Source: Bugula neritina (lineage: Eukaryota; Bryozoa; Gymnolaemata; Cheilostomatida; Bugulidae). From it: 64,000 bases of DNA. The notes under the pieces were generated by a model. That model was not told where the DNA came from and searched no databases. It saw only the letters and a program-made list of their open reading frames with translations. The position numbers and the translations under genes were made by a program. This document shows, in pieces, positions 1 through 12,353 of this stretch; position 1 is the stretch's first letter, and each line of letters opens with the position of its first letter. The stretch spans positions 9,061,722 to 9,125,721 of the forward strand of contig OZ037766.1 in assembly GCA_964035545.1 (NCBI GenBank), in the 5' to 3' direction.

Positions 1-41
1 TTTCTCGACTCAATCATATAAATGTTGATTTCTAACTGCAG

Positions 42-3000
42 ATAAAAGTGACTCAAGTGAGTGTACAGTGGTTGAAGTGTGGTTTAACAAATTGTCCTGT
101 GAGACCAGGGAGACATTTGCTAGAAGATGATATTAAAAGGTACAATTTTTATAAGTTTTAGTACAGTGAAATATTAGCTGTGGTAAGATTTCTATAATAT
201 CTACCATTCACTCATCTAGACCAATTTAGATATTTATTTGTCATTGGTATGACAACTCTCAATATTATATGTTTTGATTAGAGTTTACCTTTTCACTACA
301 CAAACTTACCTTATGACTGTGTCAGCATAATTCTTTATGCTTTATTGGATATGATTGGTTTAGAATGAAGCCCGTGGATGAGTTCTCATATGCGGCAGTA
401 CAGATTGGTGACTGCTATTATTTTACAATTGCGGAAGAAGACAAAATAGAGCTCTGTCGACCATCTCAGTTATGCACATCTTTTTTGTATTCGACAGAGA
501 AGGCCCATGTGAACATGGAGGTTAGGTGTAAATATCTTATTAAACTTTAAATGTTGAAAGCTGTAGTATCAAACATTCTTAAAAGAATTTTTAACAAGTT
601 TTATTTTACACCAGCTCATGATTTATCTTTTGACAGACTAATAAGAATAGAATGCCTAGTCCTCACACTCACGGCAAAGAGCCATCTTGTAGTAAAGAAA
701 CAGGTCCTGCTAGCAATGGTGAGATACAACTTCCCGACTCATTGGATGAAGGGGAGAGGGAAGTTTCCTGTTGCTCAGACGACGGTGAGGATGGTTGGGA
801 AGACGTAGAAGAGCCTGTCAAGCCAGAAGGTAACAGGTTTTATTAGTATTCTCATCATGACCTACAGTGTATTGTTAGTTCTCACAAATCCTCTTTTACA
901 TGGAGCAAAATCATGGTAGTGCTTAATTGATTTGAAATGTATCATTTTTTCAGCTAACCCAAAGAAAAGTAAGCGCACTCGAAAGGTCAGCAAAAAGAAA
1001 CAAATGCTGCCTTCTCTGAAAACTGATGTCTCCTTCAATGTTGGAGATCAAGTAGCTGTAGAGGTTGTGTTTGCGCAAACCAAAGTAGACGTCATGTGGC
1101 AGGTCTGTACTCTATATAAATCAGGCTAAATACTATCTTGTTCTATAAACATCATTTTGTGTAACTCAACTGTTATGTAATGTGAAAAATTTGCTTTCAA
1201 CATAATGAGTTGATTATCAAGTCTATTGGTGTTATAATCTCACTCTATGTATAAAAATATTCACTTGCAACCTTTCACATATATATTTATAGGATGGTGA
1301 ATTAGAGAGAGGTGTGGCTTCACACAATCTATATCCTGTGTACCATTTGGATGATTATGAGTTTTTCCCAGGAGATTATGTTGTAACTACAGAGTTAGAC
1401 ATTCACAGTGAGTATAGCGTCAACACGATGGTTGTTGGCTATTTCAAATGGCTATGCATGCAATTCCTGCCAACTGCTAATAATGTTGTGCTTTTGTTAG
1501 ATGTTGTTGATCAACCTAATAGAAGAAACCTTTATATGTTGCGTTGCATTATGTCCCGTGATTTTATTAAGCTTCCATTACCATAACTCTAATAATTGGT
1601 AACAGATACTTGGCTTGTAAGCATGTACCAGCAGACCTGGTAATATCTTCCCTTACACATAACTCTGCGAATAACTCTCTGTATATAATATTTTATATGT
1701 TGAATTGTAGCAAATGACCTTCAATATGGAGTTGTGGTCTCAGTTAATGAAGCCCAAAGAGTTGCTAACATCAGGTGGATTTACGTTCCGAATGGACAGT
1801 ATGAGTAAGTCAAGTTCTTGTTTGCTAAACTCTACATCATGTAATTGGCTGGTTAGATCGTCAATACATATCTTATACTCTGTACAGTAGTTCTAGTTCT
1901 AACATTTAATAGGTCTATTACTATGCCTAAAGCAGTTGATAAAATGACCATATGGTTCATTCTTTCAAATCAGCTGCTATGAAAGATGTATTTTTAGTTT
2001 TTTAGGTTGATTATTTCGAGTATTCTCGTGTTTTTCATCAGAATTAAAGAATCATTTTGGTTATACCCTTTAGCTTATTCATTTTTTAGTATTGTTTGAT
2101 GAATTCAAGTGGAATTGATTAAAATTTAAATTATATTTATGCATTTTGTTCAACTGCTGCATACAACAGGTTTTGGAAGATAATAGCTCAGAAGTACTTG
2201 TAATGTTTTGTCTGAGTTTATGCAGTGTCTACCAGTTGATGGTTACTGCTATAATATTTTAGTTACAGGCATCTCTTCTTTAATTTCCAGCGCTGCACCT
2301 CTGATCAATGACAGTGAAGTGGTGAGTGTGTATGAACTTAGAGATCACAGTCTGTTTAATTTCAGACCAGGAGCAGCTGTTGTAAAGGATACAGATTATG
2401 AGGTGAGTTTAGTAGGCTGTCAGCATTACTAAAAGTTGCTGCCGTATGTCTTTGAAAATCTTCATGTTTGGTATACATGGTATGTGTATAGACAACACAA
2501 ACTAAAAGTCATTAGTCTCTTCAGTCAATACAAATGCTAAAAGTTGAGTCATATTTTATCTTGTGAAATTAATGAGAAATGTGATTACATAATAATTCCA
2601 AGCAAAATTATATACATTTCCTGGACTTTTATATGAGTAGGAATAATATGCATTATATTAACTTGTAACCACCTAATAGTACTGAGAAGGCAGTTAGTAT
2701 TGTGTTGCTAAGTACTATAGAGATCATATATAAAGATACATATATACAATAGTTGTTGTTATGTATACTGAAAGATGGAAACTGGATGTGGAATGGATTC
2801 CGTGGGCTCCGTGCGCCATCTTGACTGTGATGGTTTAATGTCTGTTCATTGGATAGATGACTGCACCACACATCTCTATCCTCACCAAATCCAGCTGATT
2901 TCAAACTTAGTACGTAGAATTTCACATCACACTCTGAATATATCAGTCAAGGTATTTTTGTGTACTATGGGTAGAATTCACTTCTGTAAAACGCTGCTGT

Positions 3001-6000
3001 TGCTGTTACAGTATGAATCTGATTCGGACTCTGAGGATGATGAAAGTGAAAGTGGGGCAAGTAGTTGGGCCGATACTTTAGATGAGTCAAGTGATAGTCT
3101 GGCTGATAATACAATGCCGTATGTATTTACTGAGTTTGTGTATAAAAAATTACATATATGTTGTTTTTTTAATGTTTGAATCAAGCCATTAGGTGGTTGT
3201 TGTTATTTGTCAAAGATATGAGCAGTTAACAACTTTAAGTGTTAGTAGTTATTGAACCTTTGTGGAACAAACCTTTCCATTTACAGCTTTATTCTAAAGT
3301 ATTGGTCGAGTGCCAGGCCATTGTACTGTAACTGGATGTTCTACATGAAATATTAATATAATATAATATATTACTATTATGATATGATATAATAGTAATA
3401 TATTATATTATATTATAATATAATATATTAGTCTTATAATATGATATAATAGTAATATATTATATTAGAATATAATATATTGTAAATGTAACTACTCTGT
3501 CATTCTGTTAGTGAAAAGGAACTTGAAGATTTAGGTGAGGAGCTTTCAGTTCTGGTAAAGAACTACGAGAGAGTGTTGGAACCGATTCAGGAGATCCGAC
3601 AAACCTGCTCTCAGATGCCTTGGGATGAGTTTAATGCAATCCTAAGCCCTTTGCGTAAGGTAATACATTTAATTATATAACTATTTAATTATATATAATA
3701 ATATTTTGGTTTGATTCTGTGTGGTTTCCTGCTTGTTATAGTGGCATGCTCAATTAATCATCATTGTTCTCACCAGGATTTGAACTCTGAATTCGAAACT
3801 CATATCTTGGCTATTTAGCCATATCAATTTAAAATTTTCAGTAAAATATTATTGTTATTCCAGTACGTTGATCTTAGCTTTATACTATAGCAGGTGTGAA
3901 TGATTGGTGTGGGTCACAGGGCTAGCTAAATTTTTCGATGATAAAATACTCGATTATTTGTTGCTGAGACTTTTTTTTACAAATAAACTGATTAATATAG
4001 ATCGGCTACTAAAACTATGTATTGTGAATGTATTAGTCGATATAACATGCTATATATATTTTTTAAATTTATGCAGTTAAAATATTTTCACATGTAAGAA
4101 ACAAGTTGGTAATTTTTCTGTTGTTTTTAAGTTCTAGAAGTTAAATACAAGGATTATGAGTTATGCTGGGTTTGATTACTGGCTTGCTGATATATTTTAT
4201 GAAAATTGTTACTAGGCCAATGTTTTTGTAGGTAGCTGATGTGTACAGAAGTATGATCAGACTGGATAACTCAATAGAAAGGGCTGCGGAAATATCCATC
4301 TCTAGAAAGGACGTGGAGGTAACTTAGCTTATGAGCATAAAATTCTCAATTATTTTCGTAATGGTTTCATTTATTATGAATGCAAATAAAGAAAATTAAA
4401 GTTTAGTTTTGCAGTTACAGCTACTAGGCGTTTTATTATCTGCTTCAACTTTATTTTTGAAAAGTCGATAGTTTAAAGTTGGCCTATTTTTATTGAAGCT
4501 CAATTTTGTGTTGATGACATTAGAAGGATTAACAATCCAAGCTTCAGTTATTTATGAATAATTTGGTTTTAGGTTTGTCATTAGCCAACACTCTTGCTAT
4601 AAAAGGTGATGGTAGTTTTTGCCATGCTAAATTTGCTTGGTTTTTTTACAACTGAAATTTACTACAAATAATTTGTGAAGTTTGTCTAGACATTCCAATG
4701 CCAAGATGTTCCATAAACATCAACCATATTATTCACTCTTTATGTCTTGCTACTTTCATTTTAGTCATTTGTTGTCATTCATCAATTAGTTAGCTCTATA
4801 ATTATAATCCTTAAATTAATACAATAATTTATTACTTTCCTTCTACTAAATGCACTGACCAATGCTAAAACTATAATGGCATGTTTTGTAGGAGTTTCAA
4901 AAGTTACTGGAAATCTCTGATGTCTACAGTAACCTGTCATCCATTATGCAAGGGGTTTCCTCAGCTTTATCTCCACCTCTGTCGTATTTCCCCCTCATTC
5001 ACTCACTAGCTGCTTTCCATTCTCACCTGGTGAGGCATGATAGTTGTTTGTACAGTGCTCCCTTCGTATCTCACTAAGCCTTGAATCTCAAAAAATGTTT
5101 TGGCAGTAAAATACAAGATTTAACTCAAGGATCTGTTAAATTTGGCCATTTTGTCCCTATACACTCATACATAAGCTACAAAACAGGTGTCCGGGCCCTT
5201 CTCATGACCTATGGGATTTCGTGAGATATGAAACCGTGAGATATGTTGGGAACACTGTATTTATAAATCTGTGTTTTCAATTAATCTTTGGAAGTATATA
5301 TTGTATGCTGCTTTATGCTAACAATTCTGTATCCGTGTTAAATTGTAATGTTTTCCCTCAATTTCAGAAAGCTGCTCTTCAGAATTTTCCTGGCAGTACG
5401 GATGACATATGCCCAGTGTTTGTTTCTAATTTCGTTTCTGTGATGCAGTCAGTCAACTCTCTTCTGAGTCATCTGTCTGACGTATGTATCTCAGTGGAAT
5501 TGATATACATAACTTTTTTTGTAATTTGGCAACAATATTGCAGAATTTTCTAAAAAAAAGTGCAAATGAGAATACTGTTAATGTGCTTATTGGTTTGTTT
5601 TTTATTATTTTCATGAAAGTTTTTTTTGACCTCTAGGTAAAACTACAATAATGTGATTGTATTATTAGGGTACGGATAAATCTCACTTTAATCTTGAAGA
5701 ATTGATAGACTTGTGCCAAGAAAAAGGACATCCTGTTTCAAATGAAACAAACAATGATGGTGCTGATGAAGAAGCTCATGTCAGTTCTATTCTTTCTAAA
5801 ATCAAAACATTCGACCATTCGAAGGTTTGTGTCGAGTACATATGAGTATATCATTTTGAAAGTTTTGAGATACTGTTGATTATTATTGCTCAGTTACTAA
5901 ATCACTACATTATATATATTTTTTTTAAAGGTCAGCGATATACAGCGTCAAATCATAGATTTCCTTTGTAAATTCTTCACTCAAATGAAAGAAGTAACCA

Positions 6001-9000
6001 CCACCATCTTGGAAATGTATAAAAGCAGGTAATTCACATGTCTTCAACTATGCTTTTTTATCTATTTATGTATAAAACTATATTTATACTACAGTGCGTA
6101 AGGTTAGATAGAGCAAAAAATTATTTCTATGTGTAAATTTTGAGATAAAATTTACCATGTGGTCTGAATAGACATTAAATATGGAATGACGGCGTTCTCT
6201 TTAAGGTAGTGTGCGCTTTGGTCAGCATTGCAATAGCATTGAGAGCTTTATTCACCTTCTTAAAGGAAGCCATTTTTGAGATTTATAGGTGTTCGAGTTG
6301 ATTGTTGAAAATTATGTGTATATTTTTACAACATATATTATGGTTGTACTAAAGATATTCCATCTTTCTATCTTTCAGCCACGAGACAGCCTCTGGGACA
6401 GAAGAAACTGAAACTTTTAATAAAAATCCAGAACTTCATTTGGTATGTTGAGTTTACAAACCGCATAAATCAAGTCATTAAAGTCGAATTTCTGCTTTTA
6501 AAATTTATGGTTGTAATGGCTATAAAATGATCTATTGTTGGTTGTATTTTGCAAATATATAACTTTATTAAGGATGCAACTTGTTATTCACTTCACTTTG
6601 GCAATTTCACACAAGTGTACATAGATAAGTACAAATCAACTACACTAAATTTTTGCTTTTTGCTGCTGTTGATGGCATCTTTCTTTTCATTTACTTGCAT
6701 GTTTATATATAGGTATAGATACAACTATTGTTTTACTTGCGTCATTCATCTAAATTTAGACTGAGTCTTGCCCAAAACAAGAAGCACAGGATGCAGGAAC
6801 TGAAGAGTCAGAAATTGGTTCTTCAGCAGACAAGGAATGTGTTATGCAAGAATATACAAACGGTTTGTTCCACTTACACTCTTATGCAGTTGTAACAAGG
6901 CTATGGTATAACACACTGTTTCACAGTTGCTTGAGTTGTGGCATGTCCAAGGCATTTCACCTAGATTCATTATATTATCAGAAGTCTATTAAAGCAGACA
7001 TTAAGTTTTGGGCACAATTTTTTGAGACCGAATCTTTGAAGACGATTCAAGAAATTGAGTCAAGAGTTTAATGTTGGTTTCGAGAGGCTGTTTCTAATTC
7101 TATTCCTAAAAAGTGTTTTTTTGTGTATATGATGTAATTTTTGTTTAATAAAAATGGTTATACTGGTGAATTATGATTTTCTAACATTTTCTGGTTAATT
7201 TACAGGTGATAGTCAGGGAGCTACGAGTGATCAGAAGCTCAAAATTTCTGGGACTTGCCCCCCTTGTCACAAGTTTTATTCTATTTCTCAAAGCTGTTCG
7301 TTTGGTAGAAAATTTATTAAACTCTTACAAGGAGAAGTAAGTTATTTTTCTTGAGAGCATTTTGAGTTTTATCACTGACCGGTTTTGATAGACTGTCCTG
7401 TAAGCACCAAGTAATTGACTACAAGTATGAATGACTGTGTGGATCCAAGGAACCTTTGCAAAGTTTCTGCATCTATTTTATACCTACATAATATTTTTAT
7501 CTCCTGAATTACAGTTAAAGATCCTGGATAACAACCTTACCGATGGCATCATAGTTAAAGGTTATGAAGACCGTATGGTGAGTAGAGTAGTTGTTAAATA
7601 GTCTACATCATTTGGTATTTCTTTTAATTGTGTTTTTGTTAACTTTTTGATTAAATAGATATTTCTATTATTGCATGATGTCTAAAATTTTGTTCAAAGC
7701 ACTTTTTTCTTTGCTTCTTTTAAATTGTTAGAAACACTAAGAAAAAAATCATGCAATCAATCTGTTTTTGGCACCTCATGTTTAGTATTATTACAATCAT
7801 TTCTCTACTTGTACTACATAAATCATTTTAGTTACTGACTCTAAAACTCTTTAATTTTCGTTCCCACCATGACTAAGCATCTGTTATCGTTATATGTTTA
7901 AATGACTTATGATAGTTTGCCCATAGACTGTGGTAACTAAGGTTTTAATAATATTATATGTTGTTTCAATTATACAACACAATTGTTAACACAGCTGAAC
8001 TAGCTCAAACAAACGTTTTGGCGTGAGAGCAACTTTGACAATCGTTTATTGTTTTATAAATTCAGAACTGCTTCAGTGCGATGATTGTTGGGCCTAGTCT
8101 CACTCCATATGAAGGTGCTCTGTTCATATTTGATATCCAACTGCCTCATGACTACCCAGTTCGCCCTCCAAACATCCACTACCATTCGTACTCCTCGGAG
8201 AGATTAAACCCTAATTTATATGTCTGTGGAAAGGTACGTATCGTGAGTTGGTGTATCTTTTCTTATACAAATAAATATACAACTTCAAAAATTAATACTT
8301 CATCACTATAAAAGTTAGTATGGTATGTGTTTATCACAGTTGGGGTTGTTGTAATTTTCACCAAACGCCAAGCTGATTGAGGTCGAAATTAATTATCATG
8401 CAAAAATCTAAATGCACTGTAAAGAGTTGAAGTCTGCCAAATTCAAATATTTATTGCAGATCTGCAAATGAAGTCCACTGTCTCGCAAAATGTTTTTAAT
8501 TCACACAGCTTTTCAATGAAGCTTGTGAAACTATTTTCTGTGCTACAAGTTTTTATTTGTTATAAATATTTGAAATGTTATAAAAAAAATTTAAAGCACT
8601 TGAAATCACGTAGTATGTTTACCAACTTTTATTCAAGTTTGATTCGACGCTTTACTGTATCGGTGACTTGTGCTTGTTGTTTTTAAGTGATTAAAACTTT
8701 AAAGAAATGTTAAATTTATCAATTTTAATAATGATATGTTCTCTGACATGACAGCTAGAGAAGCAAATCTATATTTTATTCACTCGTGTTTTTGAAATTT
8801 AAATACAAATTTAAATAAGACATTTTTGAACTGGTTGTAAAAAATGTAGAACACTAAATAAGTAGTTTGCAGTAGTGGGAAACAGTTTAAACGTCACAAT
8901 CATCATTTGTAAAACACGTGATAATATGCAGCATTTCCTATTTTTTGTATCAGTGTCAGTGCAGTGAAGTAAAAAATTAAATGTGCATATTACTTGAAGG

Positions 9001-11412
9001 TTTGTGTTAGTTTACTGGGAACATGGACTGGGAAACCAGATGAGCTGTGGAATCCTTTGACCTCTAATCTCCTGCAAGTCTTGCTGTCTATACAAGGTAT
9101 GGTTTTCGTCATACTGTTTCCCTACCTCTCCCTCTCTACATACTGTTACCTCTCCCCTCTACATACCCCTATCTCTTCCCTCTACATACAGTTACCCTGC
9201 CAAGCAATTAATTATTGGAGTAACCTTTTGATATCCATGAAGTTGCTGTCCAATTTCTACCTCTTCTCTCTACATACCCCTACCTCTTCCCCTCTACATA
9301 CCTTACCCTCTCCCTCTCTACATACCCCTACCTCTCCCTTCTACATACCCCTACCTCTCCCCTCTACATACAGTTACTTTACCCTCTCCTCCTCTACATA
9401 CCCCTACCTCTCCCTTCTACATACCCCTACCTCTCCCTCTACATACTGTTACCTCTCCCCCTCTACATACCCCTACCTCGCCCTCTCTACATACAGTTAC
9501 CTTACCCTCTTCTCTACATACCCCTGCCTCTCCCCTCTACATACAGTTACCCTGCCAAGCAATTAATTATTGGAGTAACCTTTTGATATCCATGAAGTTG
9601 CTGTCCAATTTCTAAGTAGAGTTTAGACAGCATCTGCTGGTTATGTCCCAGTGACTACTGATTACCTTATATGAAGCTGTACTACTAACACATAGACTTT
9701 ATATACTTTGTTTATTTTGAAAGAAATTGTTATATTATTATTTTTGTTATTCTTTATTATAATTATCAGCATTAATGAAGATATACTACCAAATTGCTTT
9801 GTACCCACACCTTACTTACATTACTACATACAAACTACTTACAGTATATTAAATTGTGTTTTGTCCATGTTTTTAGGGCTGATTCTAGTCAGTGAGCCCT
9901 ACTACAATGAAACTGGTTATGAAAAGCAGAAGAACACTGCGTTGGGCTGTGAAAATAGCAAGAAGTATAATGAAATGGTGCTGGTACAGCTGTTGTATGT
10001 GAGTTGTCTTTTCTTGTATTTATGTGAAGTGTGTGACATAAAGATTGTAAAAGTCTGTCCACATTAGATGTTTTGTGGAAGACATGAATATTGAAACTGG
10101 CCATCACAAAATACAACTGTGATGAAATGAACATAGAGTGTTTTAGCATGAATATTTTTTGCTTTCAAAAGTTTCTATATTTAGTAGGAATACATAAATG
10201 AGGTTTTGTGAGGCACTTGGTTGACTACACTAACAGTGAGTCTTGTAAAAAAATGTTTCTCCTAAGCATCTCAGCCAATTGGAGTGTTTCAATGTTGAAA
10301 AAGTATCCGCTTATTCAAATGTTTGTGAAAGTGCAGAATGTGTGGTTTAAAATGCCACCAGTTTTATATAAATAATGGTGACCTAAAACAGAAACTTTGT
10401 AATATGATAAACCTTGACCATGCTAGAAGAAGATTTTTCCTTGTAACACATTTTAAAATCTGTACCTTTGTAAAAAAATGCGTGTTTTCGTAATCTTATA
10501 AAAACGGTTGTTCTAGCAAATGTCTATTATCACTACATTGATCATGTTGGGTGAAATTATGGTATTAGCGGCTTTATTTTGTCTAACTTATTGAAAATTT
10601 TGCTTGCTTGCAATATTTAGACAAAAACTGACAATGATAGTAACTATTTAAAAATTTTAATTGAAACTATTTATAGTTGCAGTTCTTACAGATGTTTTAG
10701 CTACTAGTCATTGCAGTTTAATTTTACAACCAACGTTTATGTTAACAGTTTCAGCGAGTAGATGTCATCATCTCTATTTTGAGCTGACTTGTGTTCCTGT
10801 AGTTTATGAATGTATCTGATAAACTGTTGATGAATAGTCCTGTTGTTGCCTGTGATGTGAATATTTGTCTATCAGTTAGCTAGAGGTTTATTTACAGAGT
10901 ATGATTGGGATGTTAGAGAGGCCCCACGCATCCTTTGAAAAAGAAATCTTAGACCATTGGCTAAAGCATGGTCAAAGGTTTGTTATCAGTTTATTTGTGT
11001 CTTTTTAAGCGCATGATGGATCAATGCTAATTTAGCAATGTTTTCTTCAATAGCATTTTATTAGCAGTCTGTAAAGGTATATGGTATAAGTCATCAATTT
11101 GGGCTCAAACTAATCAATTTGCATATCTTTTACCAGATCTGATCAAAATGATGTGAAATAAAATAAATTTACACGTGCATGCTTACCAACAGTTTGTTTC
11201 TCTGTGTCTTTAGCTTCATACAGAGGATTTCAACATACATCGGAGTGTCGGATTCCGCTAGAGCAGACAACCAATTAGAATCTGAGAAAGAAGAAAACTC
11301 CTGTCATAAGTATTTCCCTTTGCTGCCACTGTCTAAGGGCTGCCACCTAACTCTACAAAAACTGCTCAGTAAACTAGTCAATGCACTGAAAGATAGAAAT
11401 ATCTCAGTTTAG
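42..11412 (+). CDS. UBE2O: UBE2O-like (E3-independent) E2 ubiquitin-conjugating enzyme, 5'-truncated by window edge
   Basis: Large hybrid E2/E3 enzyme that carries ubiquitin on a catalytic cysteine and modifies substrates directly. Coding exons read by eye: 42-139, 364-520, 637-829, 954-1102, 1293-1407, 1711-1804, 2291-2402, about 2775-2909, 3012-3118, 3512-3659, 4232-4318, 4892-5029, 5368-5481, 5669-5824, 5931-6028, 6379-6442, 6760-6862, 7206-7336, 7515-7577, 8066-8233, 9000-9096, 9877-9998, 10898-10977, 11214-11412. Seen: a lysine-rich stretch then DQVAVEVV and [14 protein letters not shown] (conserved SH3-like region), an acidic serine-rich segment (exon 3012-3118), and the UBC domain with [54 protein letters not shown]. 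The catalytic Cys is codon 9003-9005, the second codon of its exon. The C-terminal FPLLPLSKG is also a UBE2O feature. About 975 codons lie here against about 1290 for the human protein, so roughly 300 N-terminal codons are to the left. The least certain exons are 364-520 and 2775-2909. Confidence 0.92.
3340..3490. repeat. AT-only palindromic intronic repeat
   Basis: Intron of the UBE2O gene made almost only of A and T. It contains two near-identical units with ATGATATAATAGTAATATAT (near 3385 and 3440), each flanked by TATTATATTATA runs that can fold back on themselves. Likely a slipped AT microsatellite with cruciform potential; no coding content. Confidence 0.7.
9109..9560. repeat. Pyrimidine-rich minisatellite (CTACATACCCCTACCTCTCC units)
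   Basis: About 450 bp of irregular repeats of 17-24 bp built from CTACATA, CCCCTACC and TCTCCC modules, with a variant CAGTTACC module. It lies in the UBE2O intron between exons 9000-9096 and 9877-9998. A long open frame across it (8994-9566) is only the result of the stop-free repeat. A roughly 70-bp non-repeat segment containing AAGCAATTAATTATTGGAGT occurs twice, once inside (about 9189-9258) and once at the right edge (about 9545-9615). Confidence 0.85.
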
Positions 11413-12353
11413 CATTCTTCCAAATTAGTACTCAATGAAAGTTCTGCTTTATGCCTCATTAAGTTATTTATTGTACTCTTCAAGTAATACTTGGATGAAA
11501 ACTTATTCTCATGAATCTCCAATTGCTTCCAGCGCTGCTTAAAACAGTTGTTACGTACTTTGATGTTGTATTTGTTATATTAGAAAATTCAGGCAGTTTT
11601 CTGATGTTGTGCAATTACCTCTAGTTTCTGTTTACTGCTGCATTGACTATATTTTGCTACATTTTTTGTGTTTCTGTAAAAATAAATGTGAAAGTCTCGC
11701 ATACTATTTAAAACCATTGCACAGGCATACAATAAGTCTTACGATAAGTTTAGTGGTAAGTTGCAGCTATATTTTTAAGGTTTTACTGTTATCTGTTAGA
11801 GTCTGAATTTCACTAGTCACTTGTGTTATCTCTACACTGATAAAGTATTCTATACATGAGTATAATAGAAACCTCATCTGTTAGATATGCTTGTTGGTGA
11901 TAAAATTATATCATGTTTACTGAGAACAGTGATAGCAAAACGCCCATCTACACCTTTCACTCTAATAGTAACCTGAAGCATACAGCGCTCTGGTGGCAGA
12001 ATATACGGTAAGTCTATCTTGCAGCTCATGAAATTGTATTAATATATTGAAAAACTCTCAAAAGATTTCATTGAATGTAAGTAAATGTAATGCCGGGTTA
12101 TTTATTGCATGCTTATAATATGTTGTGTTTCAGGTGATTATTCTAAAGAAGAGAAATAATCTAATAGATACTAAAATATTTTACAATACCTTGTAATTTT
12201 TATGTCTCCATTTTATTCTCTTTTAAAATTTTACTGATATTTCATTCAGCCGTCTGTATGATGTTATTATTGACTTGTTTTATGTTAGATCAAGGAGTTT
12301 TAAAACCTATACTCTGTTCCTGTATTTTACATGTATAGGTAAGATAAGTTAAG
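11413..12353 (+). other. UBE2O 3' UTR, intergenic spacer and putative 5' UTR exon of the next gene
   Basis: A polyadenylation signal AATAAA at 11681-11686 follows the UBE2O stop by about 270 bp. A good donor, ACG|GTAAGT at 12007/12008, and an acceptor ATAG near 12338 just before the ATG at 12354 suggest that the next gene has a non-coding first exon ending at 12007. No other coding content seen. Confidence 0.5.
11681..11686 (+). promoter_or_regulatory. Candidate polyadenylation signal of UBE2O
   Basis: AATAAA hexamer about 270 bp past the UBE2O stop codon, followed by T-rich DNA. It is the first canonical hexamer after the stop that I noticed; not confirmed by transcripts. Confidence 0.5.

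Noticed and set aside
9708-10067. 119-codon open frame in the UBE2O region
   Set aside because: It contains the real exon 9877-9998, but the rest is intron sequence lying open by chance.
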